A stretch of DNA of 64,000 nt, taken from assembly GCA_027067965.1 (NCBI GenBank), contig JAMOUV010000027.1, forward strand, positions 1-64,000, written 5' to 3'. Within the stretch, counting starts at the first letter, position 1, and every line of letters starts with the position of its first letter. Made by a program: the position numbers and the translations under genes. Positions 22,442-33,094 of this stretch are shown piece after piece. The notes beneath the pieces are model-generated. The model saw only the letters and a list, made by a program, of their open reading frames with translations. It was not told where the DNA came from and did not search any database. Origin of the DNA: Flavobacteriales bacterium (GTDB taxonomy: Bacteria; Bacteroidota; Bacteroidia; Flavobacteriales; Flavobacteriaceae).

Positions 22442-22891
22442 TTACATAAATTTAATGACCGCCGTAACGATTCCCCATATAATCAATTCGTTTTCGGGTG
22501 TAACTTGAATAGGCGGATAATCTTGATTTTCAGGCATTAACCATATGATATCTCGATCTATTTTTATTCGTTTTACGGTAAATTCACCGTCGATATAACA
22601 AACGGCAATTTTTCCGTTTTCCGGTTCCAAGCTCCGGTCGATGACCAATAAATCGCCGTCTTCCAAGCCGGCATCCCGCATGGAATCGCCTTTTACGCGG
22701 GCAAAAAAAGTGGCCTCTTTATTCTTGATTAGTTCTTTATTTAAATCGATGCTGAGGTAGGAAAAATCATCCGCCGGCGAAGGGAATCCCGCGCGAATAC
22801 CGGTATCCACGTAAGGCAGACTGATTTCGACCGCTGTTTCGGCCGAATAAATATCTAATCCCGGATGTGAATTTATACGAATGATTTTCAC
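22442..22891 (-). CDS. umuD: UmuD-like S24 peptidase
   Basis: 149-residue LexA-type self-cleaving protease of the UmuD kind. The cleavage site Ala34-Gly35 (IRAGFPS), nucleophile Ser70 (KGDSMRDAG) and general base Lys107 (FTVKRI) keep the 37-residue Ser-Lys spacing of UmuD. No N-terminal DNA-binding domain, so it is UmuD rather than LexA. In E. coli the cleaved form joins UmuC as polymerase V; no umuC lies next to it here. Start is GTG at 22891. It is divergent from hutU, sharing a 72-bp intergenic region. Confidence 0.9.
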   Translation of the reverse strand: MKIIRINSHPGLDIYSAETAVEISLPYVDTGIRAGFPSPADDFSYLSIDLNKELIKNKEATFFARVKGDSMRDAGLEDGDLLVIDRSLEPENGKIAVCYIDGEFTVKRIKIDRDIIWLMPENQDYPPIQVTPENELIIWGIVTAVIKFM

Positions 22892-22963
22892 GAATGATGT
22901 GTTGGTGAATACAAATTTACGTCAAAATATCGTATCTTTACTTGGGTTGAAAAACATATCCAC

Positions 22964-24970
22964 ATGAACGCATTTCAACAAGCCATACGCCAAGGTATTC
23001 CAGATAAATTACCGGACCCCAAACCTTATGATCCGCAAGTCAATCATGCACCTAAACGGCGTAATATATTAACCGAAGAAGAAAAAAAATTGGCCGTGCG
23101 CAATGCCTTGCGGTATTTCAAACCCGAATGGCATGCCGTATTGGCACCCGAATTTGCCGAAGAATTAAATCGTTACGGTCGAATATACATGTATCGTTTT
23201 CGTCCCGATTATGAAATGTATGCCCGGCTGATAGACGCATATCCCGCCCGCACCAAGCAAGCAGCGGCCATCATGTTGATGATTCAGAATAATTTGGACC
23301 CCAAAGTGGCCCAACATCCGCATGAATTGATTACCTACGGAGGAAACGGCGCCGTATTCCAGAATTGGGCCCAATACCTGCTTACCATGAAGTATTTATC
23401 CGAAATGACCGACGAACAAACATTGGCCATGTATTCGGGACATCCGATGGGATTATTTCCTTCTCATAAGGATGCGCCGCGGGTGGTGGTTACCAACGGC
23501 ATGATGATTCCCAATTATTCTTCCTTGGATGACTATGACAGGTATAATGCCTTAGGAGTAACCCAATACGGTCAGATGACGGCGGGAAGTTATATGTATA
23601 TCGGACCGCAAGGAATAGTTCACGGTACGACCATCACGATTTTGAATGCCAAGCGAATTATTTCCGAACGGTTCGGTAAAGATAAGTCGGAACCCGTGCT
23701 TTTTGTTTCGGCCGGATTGGGCGGTATGAGCGGTGCTCAACCGAAAGCAGGCGATATAGCAGGCGTTATTTCGGTGGTTGCCGAAGTGAATCCCAAGGCG
23801 GCTCGGAAGCGTTATAATCAGGGATGGGTGGATGTGTTGACCGGCGATTTGGACGATTTGGTACATCAAGTCAAGGAAGCCATAAAAAACCGGCGTGTGA
23901 TTTCGTTCGGATACATCGGCAATGTGGTACATGTTTGGGAGCGCTTTTTGGAAGAAAATATCAAAATCGATTTAGGAAGCGATCAAACTTCCTTGCATAA
24001 TCCTTATAACGGCGGTTATTATCCCGTGGAATTGAGTTTTGACGAGGCCAATAGGATGATGGCCGAAGAGCCGGAGAAATTCAGGGAATACGTGCATCGT
24101 TCATTACGGCGCCAGGTGGATGCCATCAACCGGCATGCGGAGCGGGGGACTTATTTCTTCGATTACGGAAATGCCTTTTTGCTCGAAAGCAGCCGGGCGG
24201 GCGCCGATATTTTGCGAGAAGACGGACGGTTTAAATATCCTTCGTATGTCGAAGATATTATGGGGCCTTATTGTTTTGATTACGGTTTCGGTCCGTTCCG
24301 GTGGGTTTGCACAAGTGGTGATCCGGAAGATTTGGATACGACGGATCGCATTGCTACCGAAGTATTGGAAGAATTGATGCAAACTGCTCCCGAACGTATC
24401 AAGCAGCAAATGGCCGACAATATTCAATGGATTAAAGGAGCCAAATCCAACCGGTTGGTAGTGGGCTCGCAAGCACGTATTTTGTATGCCGATGCATGGG
24501 GACGTATTGAAATTGCCCGGCGTTTTAATGAAGCCATTGCCCGCGGCGAAATTTCGGCACCGGTGGTATTGGGGCGCGATCATCATGATGTAAGCGGAAC
24601 GGATTCGCCTTTCCGGGAAACATCCAATATCTATGACGGCAGCCGGTTTACGGCGGATATGGCTGTTCAGAATGTGATCGGTGATGCTTTTCGCGGCGCC
24701 ACGTGGGTTTCTTTGCATAATGGCGGTGGAGTAGGATGGGGAGAAGTAATCAACGGGGGCTTCGGAATGGTTTTGGATGGCACGCCCGATTCGGAAAGGC
24801 GGTTGAAACAGATGCTTTATTGGGATGTGAACAACGGAATTGCGCGTCGAAGTTGGGCGCGGAATGAAAATGCATTATTTACAGCCAAGCGGGCCATGAA
24901 TGAAAATGCCGCATTGCGGCTTACTTTACCTTATTCGGTCGATGATGATTTAATCGATAATCTATTTTGA
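22964..24970 (+). CDS. hutU: Urocanate hydratase (long form)
   Basis: 668 residues, second enzyme of histidine degradation: urocanate to imidazolonepropionate using tightly bound NAD as electrophile. Motifs: GGNGAVFQNWAQY (about 127-139), GSYMYIGPQGIVHGTT (about 208-223), NAD-binding GLGGMSGAQP (about 250-259), the catalytic-region CTSGDPEDLDTTD (about 449-461), and RDHHDVSGTDSPFRETSN (about 539-556). The family's short form is about 557 residues; this is the longer form. No other hut gene is nearby. Its TGA stop overlaps the TTG start of the next gene (TTGA), which couples it to an unrelated membrane protein. Confidence 0.95.
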   Translation: MNAFQQAIRQGIPDKLPDPKPYDPQVNHAPKRRNILTEEEKKLAVRNALRYFKPEWHAVLAPEFAEELNRYGRIYMYRFRPDYEMYARLIDAYPARTKQAAAIMLMIQNNLDPKVAQHPHELITYGGNGAVFQNWAQYLLTMKYLSEMTDEQTLAMYSGHPMGLFPSHKDAPRVVVTNGMMIPNYSSLDDYDRYNALGVTQYGQMTAGSYMYIGPQGIVHGTTITILNAKRIISERFGKDKSEPVLFVSAGLGGMSGAQPKAGDIAGVISVVAEVNPKAARKRYNQGWVDVLTGDLDDLVHQVKEAIKNRRVISFGYIGNVVHVWERFLEENIKIDLGSDQTSLHNPYNGGYYPVELSFDEANRMMAEEPEKFREYVHRSLRRQVDAINRHAERGTYFFDYGNAFLLESSRAGADILREDGRFKYPSYVEDIMGPYCFDYGFGPFRWVCTSGDPEDLDTTDRIATEVLEELMQTAPERIKQQMADNIQWIKGAKSNRLVVGSQARILYADAWGRIEIARRFNEAIARGEISAPVVLGRDHHDVSGTDSPFRETSNIYDGSRFTADMAVQNVIGDAFRGATWVSLHNGGGVGWGEVINGGFGMVLDGTPDSERRLKQMLYWDVNNGIARRSWARNENALFTAKRAMNENAALRLTLPYSVDDDLIDNLF

Positions 24971-26226
24971 AATTCGATATTTACATAACCTACATCCAAG
25001 AGGTCTTTCGCAATATGAAGGCCCAGGGCCTACGTACGTTTATTACGCTGCTTATTATCGCCATCGGTATTTTTGCATTGGTGGGCACCCTCACGGTGGT
25101 GGATGCACTGAATAACACTTTTACGGGAAATCTCAAAGCCATCGGTGCAAATAGTTTTTTTATCCGGCGTTATGAAAATTCTTTGTTACAAGGAAGACGG
25201 GAACACGGCCGTTTTTGGAGGCGCAAAGTCAATCCGCCGATTACCAAATTCGAAGCCAAAACTTTTAAGGAACGATATGACATGGATGGAACGGCCGTTT
25301 CACTCAGTTTTTTTGTTTCTTCGAATGCCGAATTAACCGGAAGTGGAAAAAAATCGACTAAAAAGGTGGAAATTATTGCCGTAGATGAGAATTATGCCAA
25401 GGTTTACGGTTCGCAAATAGACAAGGGCCGGAATTTTACCGCAAACGAAGTGCGATCGGGGAGTGCGGTGGCCGTCATCGGGCCGCAGGTGGCCGAAGAA
25501 CTTTTTGATCGAAAAAATCCTTTGGGACAAACTGTAAAATATAAAGGAAGGAAATGGAAAGTGATTGGTATAACCAAGAAAAAAGGTACGGCTTTCGGTA
25601 GAAGCGAGGATAATTTCGTATGGATTCCGCTGACCACAGGCGAAAGCATACTGCCCTCGAACACACCCTTGCGGTATGAAATAAGAGTTTTTGTAGAAGA
25701 CCCTTCAAAATATGAAGAAGCCATGGACAAAGCCATTGCATTAATGCGCTCCATCCGGCGACTTAGACCGGTACAACCGAATAATTTCGGGGTAGTGGGC
25801 AGCAAGGAAGCATTGGAAGAAATTAAACAAATCAACAAAGTATTGACCGTGGCGGCTTTTGTGATCGGGATGATTACCATTTTGGCTTCATCCATTGCTT
25901 TGATGAATATCATGTTGGTTTCGGTTGCTGAAAAATTAAAGGAGATAGGCATCAAGAAAGCCGTGGGTGCATCGAATAAACATATATTAATTCAATTTTT
26001 GATAGAAACGGTGATTATTGCTTTGAGCGGAAGTTTATTGGGAATTATTTTAGGCATTTTAATAGGATGGGGCGTGGCCATGTTAATGCGTTTTGATTTC
26101 AGTATGCCATGGAATGCGGTTTTTTGGGCGGTATTTATTACATTTGTTACGGCGATTATTTCGGGTTTGTATCCCGCCATAAAAGCATCTGCGGCCAATC
26201 CGATAGAAGTATTGCACTATGAGTAA
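24967..26226 (+). CDS. ABC transporter permease, MacB/FtsX type
   Basis: 419 residues with the layout of MacB-like permeases: one N-terminal transmembrane helix (about 20-42, TFITLLIIAIGIFALVGTLT), a large periplasmic MacB_PCD domain (about 43-280), then three helices (about 290-310, 340-370, 380-400) with the FtsX consensus ASSIALMNIMLVSVAEKLKE followed by IGIKKAVGAS. The ATPase partner is not in the window. Start is TTG at 24967, inside the hutU stop; no alternative upstream start exists on this frame that would not overlap hutU more. It overlaps fdtA by 8 nt. Role: export of a peptide, lipoprotein or antibiotic, not decidable here. Confidence 0.88.
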   Translation: MKFDIYITYIQEVFRNMKAQGLRTFITLLIIAIGIFALVGTLTVVDALNNTFTGNLKAIGANSFFIRRYENSLLQGRREHGRFWRRKVNPPITKFEAKTFKERYDMDGTAVSLSFFVSSNAELTGSGKKSTKKVEIIAVDENYAKVYGSQIDKGRNFTANEVRSGSAVAVIGPQVAEELFDRKNPLGQTVKYKGRKWKVIGITKKKGTAFGRSEDNFVWIPLTTGESILPSNTPLRYEIRVFVEDPSKYEEAMDKAIALMRSIRRLRPVQPNNFGVVGSKEALEEIKQINKVLTVAAFVIGMITILASSIALMNIMLVSVAEKLKEIGIKKAVGASNKHILIQFLIETVIIALSGSLLGIILGILIGWGVAMLMRFDFSMPWNAVFWAVFITFVTAIISGLYPAIKASAANPIEVLHYE

Positions 26227-26653
26227 ATTAGATTCGATTAAAACCGGTTTGAAAGATTTGCAATTTGTCAAAATCCCCGTAGTGAAGGATCACCGGGGCA
26301 ATTTGGCTTATTTGCAATGGGGAGACATGCCTTTCGATTTCAAAAGAGTTTATTACATTTTCGATATTCCTTCCGGGGCAAAACGAGGCGGACACGCCCA
26401 TCTCGTTTCCAAAGATTTATTGATTGCCATAAGCGGCAGTTTTGACGTGATTGTGGACGACGGCCAAGAACGCCGAAGGATTCATTTGAATAATCCGGAA
26501 ACGGGTTTGGTGACCCCCAACGGTATCTGGCGCGAACTCGATAATTTTTCGGCAAATAGTATTTGTTTGATTTTGAATAGCGAACTTTTTTCCGAAGACG
26601 AATATATCCGCGATTACGAAGAGTTTGTCCGGTTTAAAAAGATTGCCAGGTAG
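26219..26653 (+). CDS. fdtA: dTDP-4-oxo-6-deoxyglucose-3,4-oxoisomerase family (FdtA/QdtA-like cupin)
   Basis: 144-residue single cupin of the WxcM/FdtA group. The key region PSGAKRGGHAHLVSKDLLIA (about 55-74) contains the catalytic His pair GGHAH, and the second half has VIVDDGQERRRIHLNNP. FdtA/QdtA isomerise a dTDP-keto sugar on the way to 3-amino-3,6-dideoxy sugars used in surface polysaccharides; close relatives are also acetyltransferase fusions, not seen here. Overlaps the permease by 8 nt upstream and the convergent glycosyltransferase by 20 nt downstream. The aminotransferase expected next in such a pathway is absent from the window. Confidence 0.8.
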   Translation: MSKLDSIKTGLKDLQFVKIPVVKDHRGNLAYLQWGDMPFDFKRVYYIFDIPSGAKRGGHAHLVSKDLLIAISGSFDVIVDDGQERRRIHLNNPETGLVTPNGIWRELDNFSANSICLILNSELFSEDEYIRDYEEFVRFKKIAR

Positions 26654-27773
26654 TTAAATATTTTTCGGCAATTTTTATATAATGATGTTCTTTTTCTACA
26701 AATTTTCTGGCATTTTTCGATATGGCGGTTAATTTCGCCGGATTTTCAATCAAGCCGGATAATTGTTCAAATAAGTAATGCGCATCGGCTAAGGCATTTA
26801 TACAAACGGGTTCCTGCAATCCGTAATATGCTTCGAATTCGCGTTCGGCTCCGGTAAAAACCACTTTGCCCATGGCCATGGCTTCCAAGGCATTGTAACC
26901 CTGATCGTAGGAGAAAACTTGATCCAAAACGATATGCGATTCTTTTAGTAATTCCATGTATTTTTCATAGGGCAAATCAACGGTTTCAATAATTTTCACG
27001 CGGTCGCCGTATTTTTCCTTTAGCATGTCAAGGGCATAACTGAAATAGGTATTTCCTTTTTTTAAAATATTGGCCGAATTAATACCGTGAAAAATCACAA
27101 TCCGGTCTTGAAGGGAAGGAAAATGATAAGCGATTTTATCCACATTAACCGGGTTGGGAATCATTCCTGCGTTTTTGGGATGATTTTTATACGGAATGGC
27201 ATAATCCAAATCGGAAGGAATGACCGCTTGAATATGGCGCATAACAAAGTCGTGAAGTGATTTGAACGAAGGGTCGAGATATTTCAACGAATACCGGAAT
27301 TGGTTGCGAAGCCGGGGATTTTCAAGCAAAGGCGTGAGTACCGAGTATTTTAACTTGCCTTCGAGATAATAGGAATTGGTTACATAATCGTCTCCACATG
27401 CCAATAAAAAGAATTTCGAATTGTTTGCAAAAATCCGGCTCAAGAAATATTTCTCCCATTTCAAGGGCGTTTCGAAGGGGTAGGTATTGATTAATTGTAC
27501 TACATCATAATTTCGAAGTTTTTTTAAATGCCGCAACAGGCGGATACCTTTTTCGATGCGGGCAATATCATATTTGGTAAAACGATGGATTAATTTTCGC
27601 AGAAACAACAAAGGTTGTGTTTCGTTCAGGACGGGTCGAATGGAAAAATCGCTCGGATATTTTTTAAAATCATCACCGGAGGAAATCAAATGAACTTCGT
27701 GGCCGAGTTGGGTCAGTCCTTCTTTGAGTGTATTATGCAATCGACTGTATTCTCCGGCTAAAAGAATTTTCAT
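26634..27773 (-). CDS. Glycosyltransferase, GT-B fold (family 4-like)
   Basis: 379 residues. It starts MKILLAGEYSRLHNTLKEGL, a typical GT-B nucleotide-binding opening, and the C-terminal half has the donor-site features VIFHGINS (about 229-236), KYMELLKESHIVLDQVF (about 269-285) and the NALEAMAMGKVVFTGA signature (about 292-307) with the acidic Glu. This suggests a retaining sugar transferase acting on a surface glycan. Sugar and acceptor unknown. It is convergent with fdtA and divergent from the next glycosyltransferase, so these three may serve one polysaccharide. Confidence 0.8.
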   Translation of the reverse strand: MKILLAGEYSRLHNTLKEGLTQLGHEVHLISSGDDFKKYPSDFSIRPVLNETQPLLFLRKLIHRFTKYDIARIEKGIRLLRHLKKLRNYDVVQLINTYPFETPLKWEKYFLSRIFANNSKFFLLACGDDYVTNSYYLEGKLKYSVLTPLLENPRLRNQFRYSLKYLDPSFKSLHDFVMRHIQAVIPSDLDYAIPYKNHPKNAGMIPNPVNVDKIAYHFPSLQDRIVIFHGINSANILKKGNTYFSYALDMLKEKYGDRVKIIETVDLPYEKYMELLKESHIVLDQVFSYDQGYNALEAMAMGKVVFTGAEREFEAYYGLQEPVCINALADAHYLFEQLSGLIENPAKLTAISKNARKFVEKEHHYIKIAEKYLTTWQSF

Positions 27774-27811
27774 AATTTGTAAAAAAGTTTTTAGACAAAG
27801 ATAATCAACTT

Positions 27812-28606
27812 ATGCCATTGGAACTGGAAATATTGATTGCAACGATGTACCGCAGCGATTTGAAGTTTCTCGAACAAATGTTTCCGGATGATTACCGGAA
27901 TTATAACCTGTTGATTGTCAACCAGACGGAAAAAGGAACAGAAATTAATGAACAAAATCTTCCTTCGAATATCCGGGTTTTTAACGTATATGAAAAAGGG
28001 CTTTCCAAAAGCCGGAATTTGGCCTTGCGGCATGCCCGCAAAGACGTATTGCTTTTGGCGGATGATGATATTCGTTATTTGAAGGATTTTGATAAGCGGG
28101 TATTGGAGGCGCATGAAAAGCGGGATGCGAAGGTTTTGATCTTTCCTATTGTGGATGAATACGGTCATTTCTTGGGCGCATACGAAAACAGCGAAAAGCC
28201 GTTGACGGATTTTAAGATGGTATTTTCTCCCCAAATAAGTTTAAAAAAGGATTTGATAAAAATTCCCGGCATTTTTTTCGACGAAAAATTCGGTTTGGGT
28301 GCTCGTTTTCCCGATGCCGAAAATTATGTTTTTCTTAAAAACTTGGCCGAAAAGGGTATAAGTGTTTATTTCGTCAAAACCGAGCCCATTGCCACACACA
28401 GCCGGGTGAATTCAAGTTATTTTTTGGAACGGAATCCGAATTTCGAAACACGTTTAATGCTTATCAAAAAATATAATCCGCATTTGCTTTTTTTCTATTT
28501 TACGAAAATGCTGTTGTTTTTGTTGCTAACCGGACGTATTTCGCCTAAAGAAATACCCGAGAAATGGCAAATTTACAAACGGGTAAGCAAATCTAAGTTA
28601 AATTGA
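27812..28606 (+). CDS. Glycosyltransferase family 2-like protein
   Basis: 264 residues, GT-A fold. It begins with [18 protein letters not shown], then [25 protein letters not shown] (in part, about 69-93) containing the metal-binding DDD. This pattern is typical of inverting family 2 transferases. A C-terminal hydrophobic patch ([14 protein letters not shown], about 229-242) may touch the membrane. Divergent from the family 4-like gene by 38 nt. Its end overlaps the convergent TPR regulator by 14 nt. Confidence 0.82.
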   Translation: MPLELEILIATMYRSDLKFLEQMFPDDYRNYNLLIVNQTEKGTEINEQNLPSNIRVFNVYEKGLSKSRNLALRHARKDVLLLADDDIRYLKDFDKRVLEAHEKRDAKVLIFPIVDEYGHFLGAYENSEKPLTDFKMVFSPQISLKKDLIKIPGIFFDEKFGLGARFPDAENYVFLKNLAEKGISVYFVKTEPIATHSRVNSSYFLERNPNFETRLMLIKKYNPHLLFFYFTKMLLFLLLTGRISPKEIPEKWQIYKRVSKSKLN

Positions 28607-30248
28607 TATTATAAAGTTTCTTGAAAATCTCCCGTCGGTTGGTTACGTTTAATTTTTCGTAAATATTGCGGATATGGGTTTTGACCGTATTTTTGCTGAT
28701 ATAGAGTTTTTTAGCAATTTCTTCGTTGGATAATCCTTCGCAAATCAATTTTAATACATCGTATTCTCGCTGAGTCAAGTCATATTCATCGACAAATTGT
28801 CTGCAGAAGATATTGCTGTTGCGAATGGCATGTTCGTCCGAAAAAATTCCTTTTTCCGCTTGAGTTTCTTCTTTGGGAGTAGAAGATAATTCCTTGAGTT
28901 TCAGCAATTGAAGTTGTTCCAAATACTGTTTTATTTCTTTGTTTTTGGCTTCGAGTTTGATGTCTGTGGCTTTGTTTCTGAAATGTAAAATGGTGAGCAG
29001 TAATCCGATAATCAATAAACTGATGATGCTGACCAGGATTAAAATTTTATAATTGGCTTCCGATTTTTTGCGGGCTTTTTCCTTTTCAACGGCGAGTTGT
29101 TTGATTTTTTCGTCTTTTTCGCGGGTTTCGTACAATACGTTTAATATATCCATGTTTTGCTGGATGCGCAAATTTAATATACTGTCTTCGTATTGTTCCA
29201 TTTTGGATTTTAGATGATAGGCGGTTTTATAATCCTTTTTCTGAAGGGCTATATCGATTAGTGCGTTTAATCCCAATACTATATTTTCCTTTGAATTGAT
29301 TTCTTCGGCAATACCAATTCCTTTATGAATAAATTGAAGGGCTTGATTGAGATTCCCTAATTTGAAATATGATTTTCCCAACATAATATAACCGTTGGCC
29401 ATATAACGCTTGATGTTTGTATTTTTAAGCATTTCGAGTGAAGTCTTATATGCTTCGATGGCCTTCCTGTATTGCTGAAAAACATAATAATATTTTCCCA
29501 AAAGATTATATTCGATAGCATTGTTTTTTCCATATAATTGTTTGGCCAAATTCAAAGTTTTATCCAGATAATATTTCGCCGAATCTTTCTTTTTAAGCAT
29601 GGTATATGCTTCGGCCAGATTAGCGTACGAATATTCTATACCGATTTTGTTGTTTCGTTTGGTTTCGATATTCAAACTTTTATAAAAATACGGGATGGCA
29701 TCTTTGAAATTTTCTATATCGGAATATATATTGCCGATTCCATGAAGCGATATGGCAATGCTGGGTTGGTGATTTATTTTATTGGCCAGATGAAGTGCTT
29801 TTTGAAAGTATTTTAAACTTTCTTCTTCCATGTTAATTTTTCTCAGGGAATTGGCCAGATTATTCAGATTTTTAATAATAAGCAAAGTGTCCTTGGACTT
29901 TTCAAGAAAGTTTAATGCACGTTTATGAAACTTGATGGATTCGGTAAAATTACTTTTCTTTCTTTCGATTTGTCCCTTAATATTATAGATTTTGCCTAAT
30001 CCTTCCGTGTATGCCATGTCCCATGATAAAGCCAGGGCATAATCCAGCATTTCATTGGCTTTCTCATAATCTCTGTATTTGAGTTTCTGTGCCAAATCGA
30101 TTATTGAATCGATTTTGGAAAAGGAATCGGGTAGTGATTTTAAATTATTAAATTTGGAAATTAGTTGATTATAATCAACCGATTGCGCGTAGGAATAGGT
30201 TGAAAAAACAAAGAAAAATAAGAAAATGAAATTAGCAGCCCTTTTCAT
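28593..30248 (-). CDS. TPR-repeat membrane regulator with C-terminal LuxR-type HTH
   Basis: 551 residues. A signal peptide (about 1-21, ending SYAQ) is followed by about seven tetratricopeptide repeats (about 40-350), a coiled-coil segment, one transmembrane helix (about 398-420, [20 protein letters not shown]) and a LuxR/GerE helix-turn-helix (about 490-551, [22 protein letters not shown]). This periplasm-to-cytoplasm design is common in Bacteroidota. The sensed signal and DNA targets are unknown. It is next to, but not co-directional with, the glycosyltransferases. Confidence 0.9.
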   Translation of the reverse strand: MKRAANFIFLFFFVFSTYSYAQSVDYNQLISKFNNLKSLPDSFSKIDSIIDLAQKLKYRDYEKANEMLDYALALSWDMAYTEGLGKIYNIKGQIERKKSNFTESIKFHKRALNFLEKSKDTLLIIKNLNNLANSLRKINMEEESLKYFQKALHLANKINHQPSIAISLHGIGNIYSDIENFKDAIPYFYKSLNIETKRNNKIGIEYSYANLAEAYTMLKKKDSAKYYLDKTLNLAKQLYGKNNAIEYNLLGKYYYVFQQYRKAIEAYKTSLEMLKNTNIKRYMANGYIMLGKSYFKLGNLNQALQFIHKGIGIAEEINSKENIVLGLNALIDIALQKKDYKTAYHLKSKMEQYEDSILNLRIQQNMDILNVLYETREKDEKIKQLAVEKEKARKKSEANYKILILVSIISLLIIGLLLTILHFRNKATDIKLEAKNKEIKQYLEQLQLLKLKELSSTPKEETQAEKGIFSDEHAIRNSNIFCRQFVDEYDLTQREYDVLKLICEGLSNEEIAKKLYISKNTVKTHIRNIYEKLNVTNRREIFKKLYNINLT

Positions 30249-30280
30249 TTCGTTTTGTAAATTTATAAAAAAAATTAATA

Positions 30281-31081
30281 ATGAATAAAATAAAACTCTC
30301 CAGCTTTAATGTCAATTCGGTGAGAGCCCGGTTAAATCTTTTGGAAGCATGGTTTTCGCATAGAAACAATGATTTGGATATTTTGTGCATGCAGGAACTG
30401 AAAACGGAAGAATCGGGCTTTCCGTTCGATTTTTTCAAAAATTACGGTTTTATTTGTTATTTAAATGCCCAAAAGAGATATAACGGCGTGTCGATTTGTA
30501 CCAAAATCGACGCAGAAGAGGTGCAAACCGTTTTTGATAATGAAATTTTAAATCATGAAAAAAGGATGATTTACGCCCGCTTTCCCGGCTTTCATTTGAT
30601 AAATATTTATGCACCTCACGGCGATTTGCGGGGAACGGAAAAATTTTATTTTAAAATGAAATGGTACGATGCCTTATTGGAATGGCTTTCGTCGAATTTT
30701 GATCCGCAATCCGATAAACTGATTCTAACGGGTGATTTTAATGTCACATTTGATGACCGGGATGTGTACGATCCCGTCCTGTTGGCCGACACCATAGGCA
30801 CCATGCCGGAAGAAAGAGAAAAGCTCAGGCAATTATTGGAATGGGGACTTTATGATGCTTGGAAATTGAAATATGCTGATGTACAACAATTTACATGGTG
30901 GGATTATCAAGGTGCCAAAATATGGAAAAATCAAGGAATGCGCATCGATTTTGTGTTATTATCGCCTCCAATGGCTGCGCATTTAATTGATATTGAAGTG
31001 GATATGTGGGCCAGAAGAAAGAATAAAATCACACCTTCCGATCACGCGCCGGTTGTGGCTGTTTTTAGCAAACCGGAATAA
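30281..31081 (+). CDS. xth: Exodeoxyribonuclease III (AP endonuclease family)
   Basis: 266-residue metal-dependent endonuclease/exonuclease/phosphatase-fold enzyme acting at abasic sites in base excision repair. Residues: [10 protein letters not shown] (about 9-18) with the conserved Asn, MQELKTEE (about 39-46) with metal-binding Glu, TGDFNV (about 149-154), WTWWDYQGA-like [12 protein letters not shown] (about 206-217), and the catalytic DHAPVVA (about 256-262). Length is usual. Divergent from the TPR regulator by 32 nt. Confidence 0.94.
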   Translation: MNKIKLSSFNVNSVRARLNLLEAWFSHRNNDLDILCMQELKTEESGFPFDFFKNYGFICYLNAQKRYNGVSICTKIDAEEVQTVFDNEILNHEKRMIYARFPGFHLINIYAPHGDLRGTEKFYFKMKWYDALLEWLSSNFDPQSDKLILTGDFNVTFDDRDVYDPVLLADTIGTMPEEREKLRQLLEWGLYDAWKLKYADVQQFTWWDYQGAKIWKNQGMRIDFVLLSPPMAAHLIDIEVDMWARRKNKITPSDHAPVVAVFSKPE

Positions 31082-31110
31082 TTTCATGTCCGTAAACGAT
31101 ACATGAAATT
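31080..31110. terminator. Hairpin between xth and DUF349 gene
   Basis: Perfect 10-bp inverted repeat AATTTCATGT / ACATGAAATT with an 11-nt loop, starting at the xth stop codon. A short T run follows at 31117. It sits between two convergent genes and probably ends transcription of xth. Confidence 0.5.
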
Positions 31111-31138
31111 AAGCCATTTTTATTCGATTGAAATTCGT

Positions 31139-33094
31139 TTAATATTTGACGGATCTTAAATAATTAAGTTTATTTCGCCAGAGTTCCAATTGTTTTTTCT
31201 GACGTTCGATTTTTTCTTTTAAACGTTGAAGCACGGAATTATTATCATCGCTTGCTTTAAAAAAGTGTAAATTATTTTCCGCTTTGCTTATTTCGTTTTC
31301 AAGGTCATTTATTTTGTTACGAATAAAGGCCATTTCCCGTTTAATCTTATTGGTTTCGCCATTATTTATCCATTCGTTAATCATATTTTTGAATTGCATC
31401 ATTCGCAATTCATTTTCGTCGAGATTTAATTTGTAAAATAACGAATTGATAAACCGGTTGAATTTGGAATTGATATAGCGTACATTTTCAGGGACGTGTC
31501 CGAGTGTTTTCCAGGTATCGAGAATATTTTTGACATCTTCCAAACTGAAATCATCCATTTTTCCTTCCCGTAAATCGCTTTTCAATTGAGATAAATATTC
31601 TTTCTTTTTCAGATAATTTTGGTATTCCTCGTCAATTTCGGTTTTAACCTTTTCCCGGTAATGATCATAAAATAAATTACATGCCTCTTTAAACTCATTC
31701 CAGACAACATCCGAAAGACGTTTGGGCACAAAACCGATGGTTCGCCATTCTTCGCGCAATTGTTTGCATTTCTCGTGGGCGGCCTTTACATCTTCTTCGT
31801 TGACCAATGCTTTTACTTGTTCGATAAGTTCTTTTTTCTTGCGAAGATTTTCTTTTTGTTTTTCCTTAAGTCCTTTATAGAAAGCATTTTTGGCTTTGTT
31901 AAATTGACGGATGCGACCGTAAAATTCATCCCGGATTTCATTGCGGTATTTTAGGGGGACAAAACCGATGTTTTTAAATTCTTCTTTGAGTTCTTCGACT
32001 TTTTTGATTAATTCTTGCCATCTTTTGTGCTCGGTTACCTCTTCTTGTAAAATTTCTTCCAATTTCTTTACCAATTCCCGTTTTTTATCCAAATTGGCAA
32101 AATATTCTTCTCTTAATTTGGCAATAAATGCGCGGCGTTTATCGTGAATTTGTTTGGTCAAACTTTTGAATTCTTGCCAAATTTCTTCTCTGATTTCCGG
32201 CGCAACCGGGCCGGTTCTTTCTTTCCAAACCTTATGTAAAAATTGCAATTCGCGGAAGGCATTCATCACATCGTCGCTTTCGAGCAATTCCTTGGCGCGA
32301 TCGATAATTTTTTTCTTTTCTTTTAAATTTTCTTCGTAGAGTTTTTCGCGGTATTTTTTATCCAGATTGATGAAATCATAAAATTGTTCCTCCCAGAATT
32401 TAAAGGAGCGCCATAAATGCTTGTATTGATTGCTCGGCACCTTCCCGATTTTGTGCCATTCTTGTCGTAAATCTTTAAAGCGCTGATACATTTGGGTATA
32501 ACCGCCTTCAAATTTTCCATGCACGATATCTTTGATTTCTTCAATAATTTTTTCGCGTTTCTTTTGATTTTCTTCGAGTTGCTTTTGGTATTGAATGCGT
32601 GCGTCTCTTAGGCGGCGTTTGAATTCGCGATATAAAGTGTTGAATTCTTCTTTTTCGGGCGATCGGAAATAAAATCCCTTTTCACTGCCCGTTTGCTCGA
32701 TATGCTTATTGAGCGCTTCTTCTTTTTGGATGTAGAATTTGTCGTCGAATAGTTTTTTGATTTGTTCCAGGTTGGTCCTGATTTTTTGAACGGGATATTT
32801 ATCCATCAATTCCCGGAACTCATCGACGAGTTGTTTTAAGGAAAATTCTTTGAGTTTTTGAAATTCAAGACCGATTTTTTCTTCCGCTTCCGTTTCTTCC
32901 TGTTTGGCCAGATGGTCATCGATTTCATCCACAATCTGATCATCCGACTTTTCGGCGTGAATATCTTCAGATTCGATCAATTGTTGCTCTTCTAAAGTCA
33001 GATTTTCAATTTTTGGCTTCTTAATTTCCTGACCTTCAGATTGTTTAGCGTTTTCCTCCTCGGGGAGTAGCGATTGTTTGTTCTCTTCACTCAT
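31139..33094 (-). CDS. DUF349 domain-containing protein
   Basis: 651 residues, acidic N-terminus (about 1-75) then repeated DUF349 units (for example WHKIGKVPSNQYKHLWRSF, RTGPVAPEIREEIWQEF, EFKNIGFVPLKYRNEI, WRTIGFVPKRLSDVVW), each a helical pair rich in Lys and Glu. The whole protein should be an extended coiled-coil-like helical array. DUF349 proteins are widespread in Bacteroidota; function is not established. Complete and in frame. Confidence 0.88.
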   Translation of the reverse strand: MSEENKQSLLPEEENAKQSEGQEIKKPKIENLTLEEQQLIESEDIHAEKSDDQIVDEIDDHLAKQEETEAEEKIGLEFQKLKEFSLKQLVDEFRELMDKYPVQKIRTNLEQIKKLFDDKFYIQKEEALNKHIEQTGSEKGFYFRSPEKEEFNTLYREFKRRLRDARIQYQKQLEENQKKREKIIEEIKDIVHGKFEGGYTQMYQRFKDLRQEWHKIGKVPSNQYKHLWRSFKFWEEQFYDFINLDKKYREKLYEENLKEKKKIIDRAKELLESDDVMNAFRELQFLHKVWKERTGPVAPEIREEIWQEFKSLTKQIHDKRRAFIAKLREEYFANLDKKRELVKKLEEILQEEVTEHKRWQELIKKVEELKEEFKNIGFVPLKYRNEIRDEFYGRIRQFNKAKNAFYKGLKEKQKENLRKKKELIEQVKALVNEEDVKAAHEKCKQLREEWRTIGFVPKRLSDVVWNEFKEACNLFYDHYREKVKTEIDEEYQNYLKKKEYLSQLKSDLREGKMDDFSLEDVKNILDTWKTLGHVPENVRYINSKFNRFINSLFYKLNLDENELRMMQFKNMINEWINNGETNKIKREMAFIRNKINDLENEISKAENNLHFFKASDDNNSVLQRLKEKIERQKKQLELWRNKLNYLRSVKY

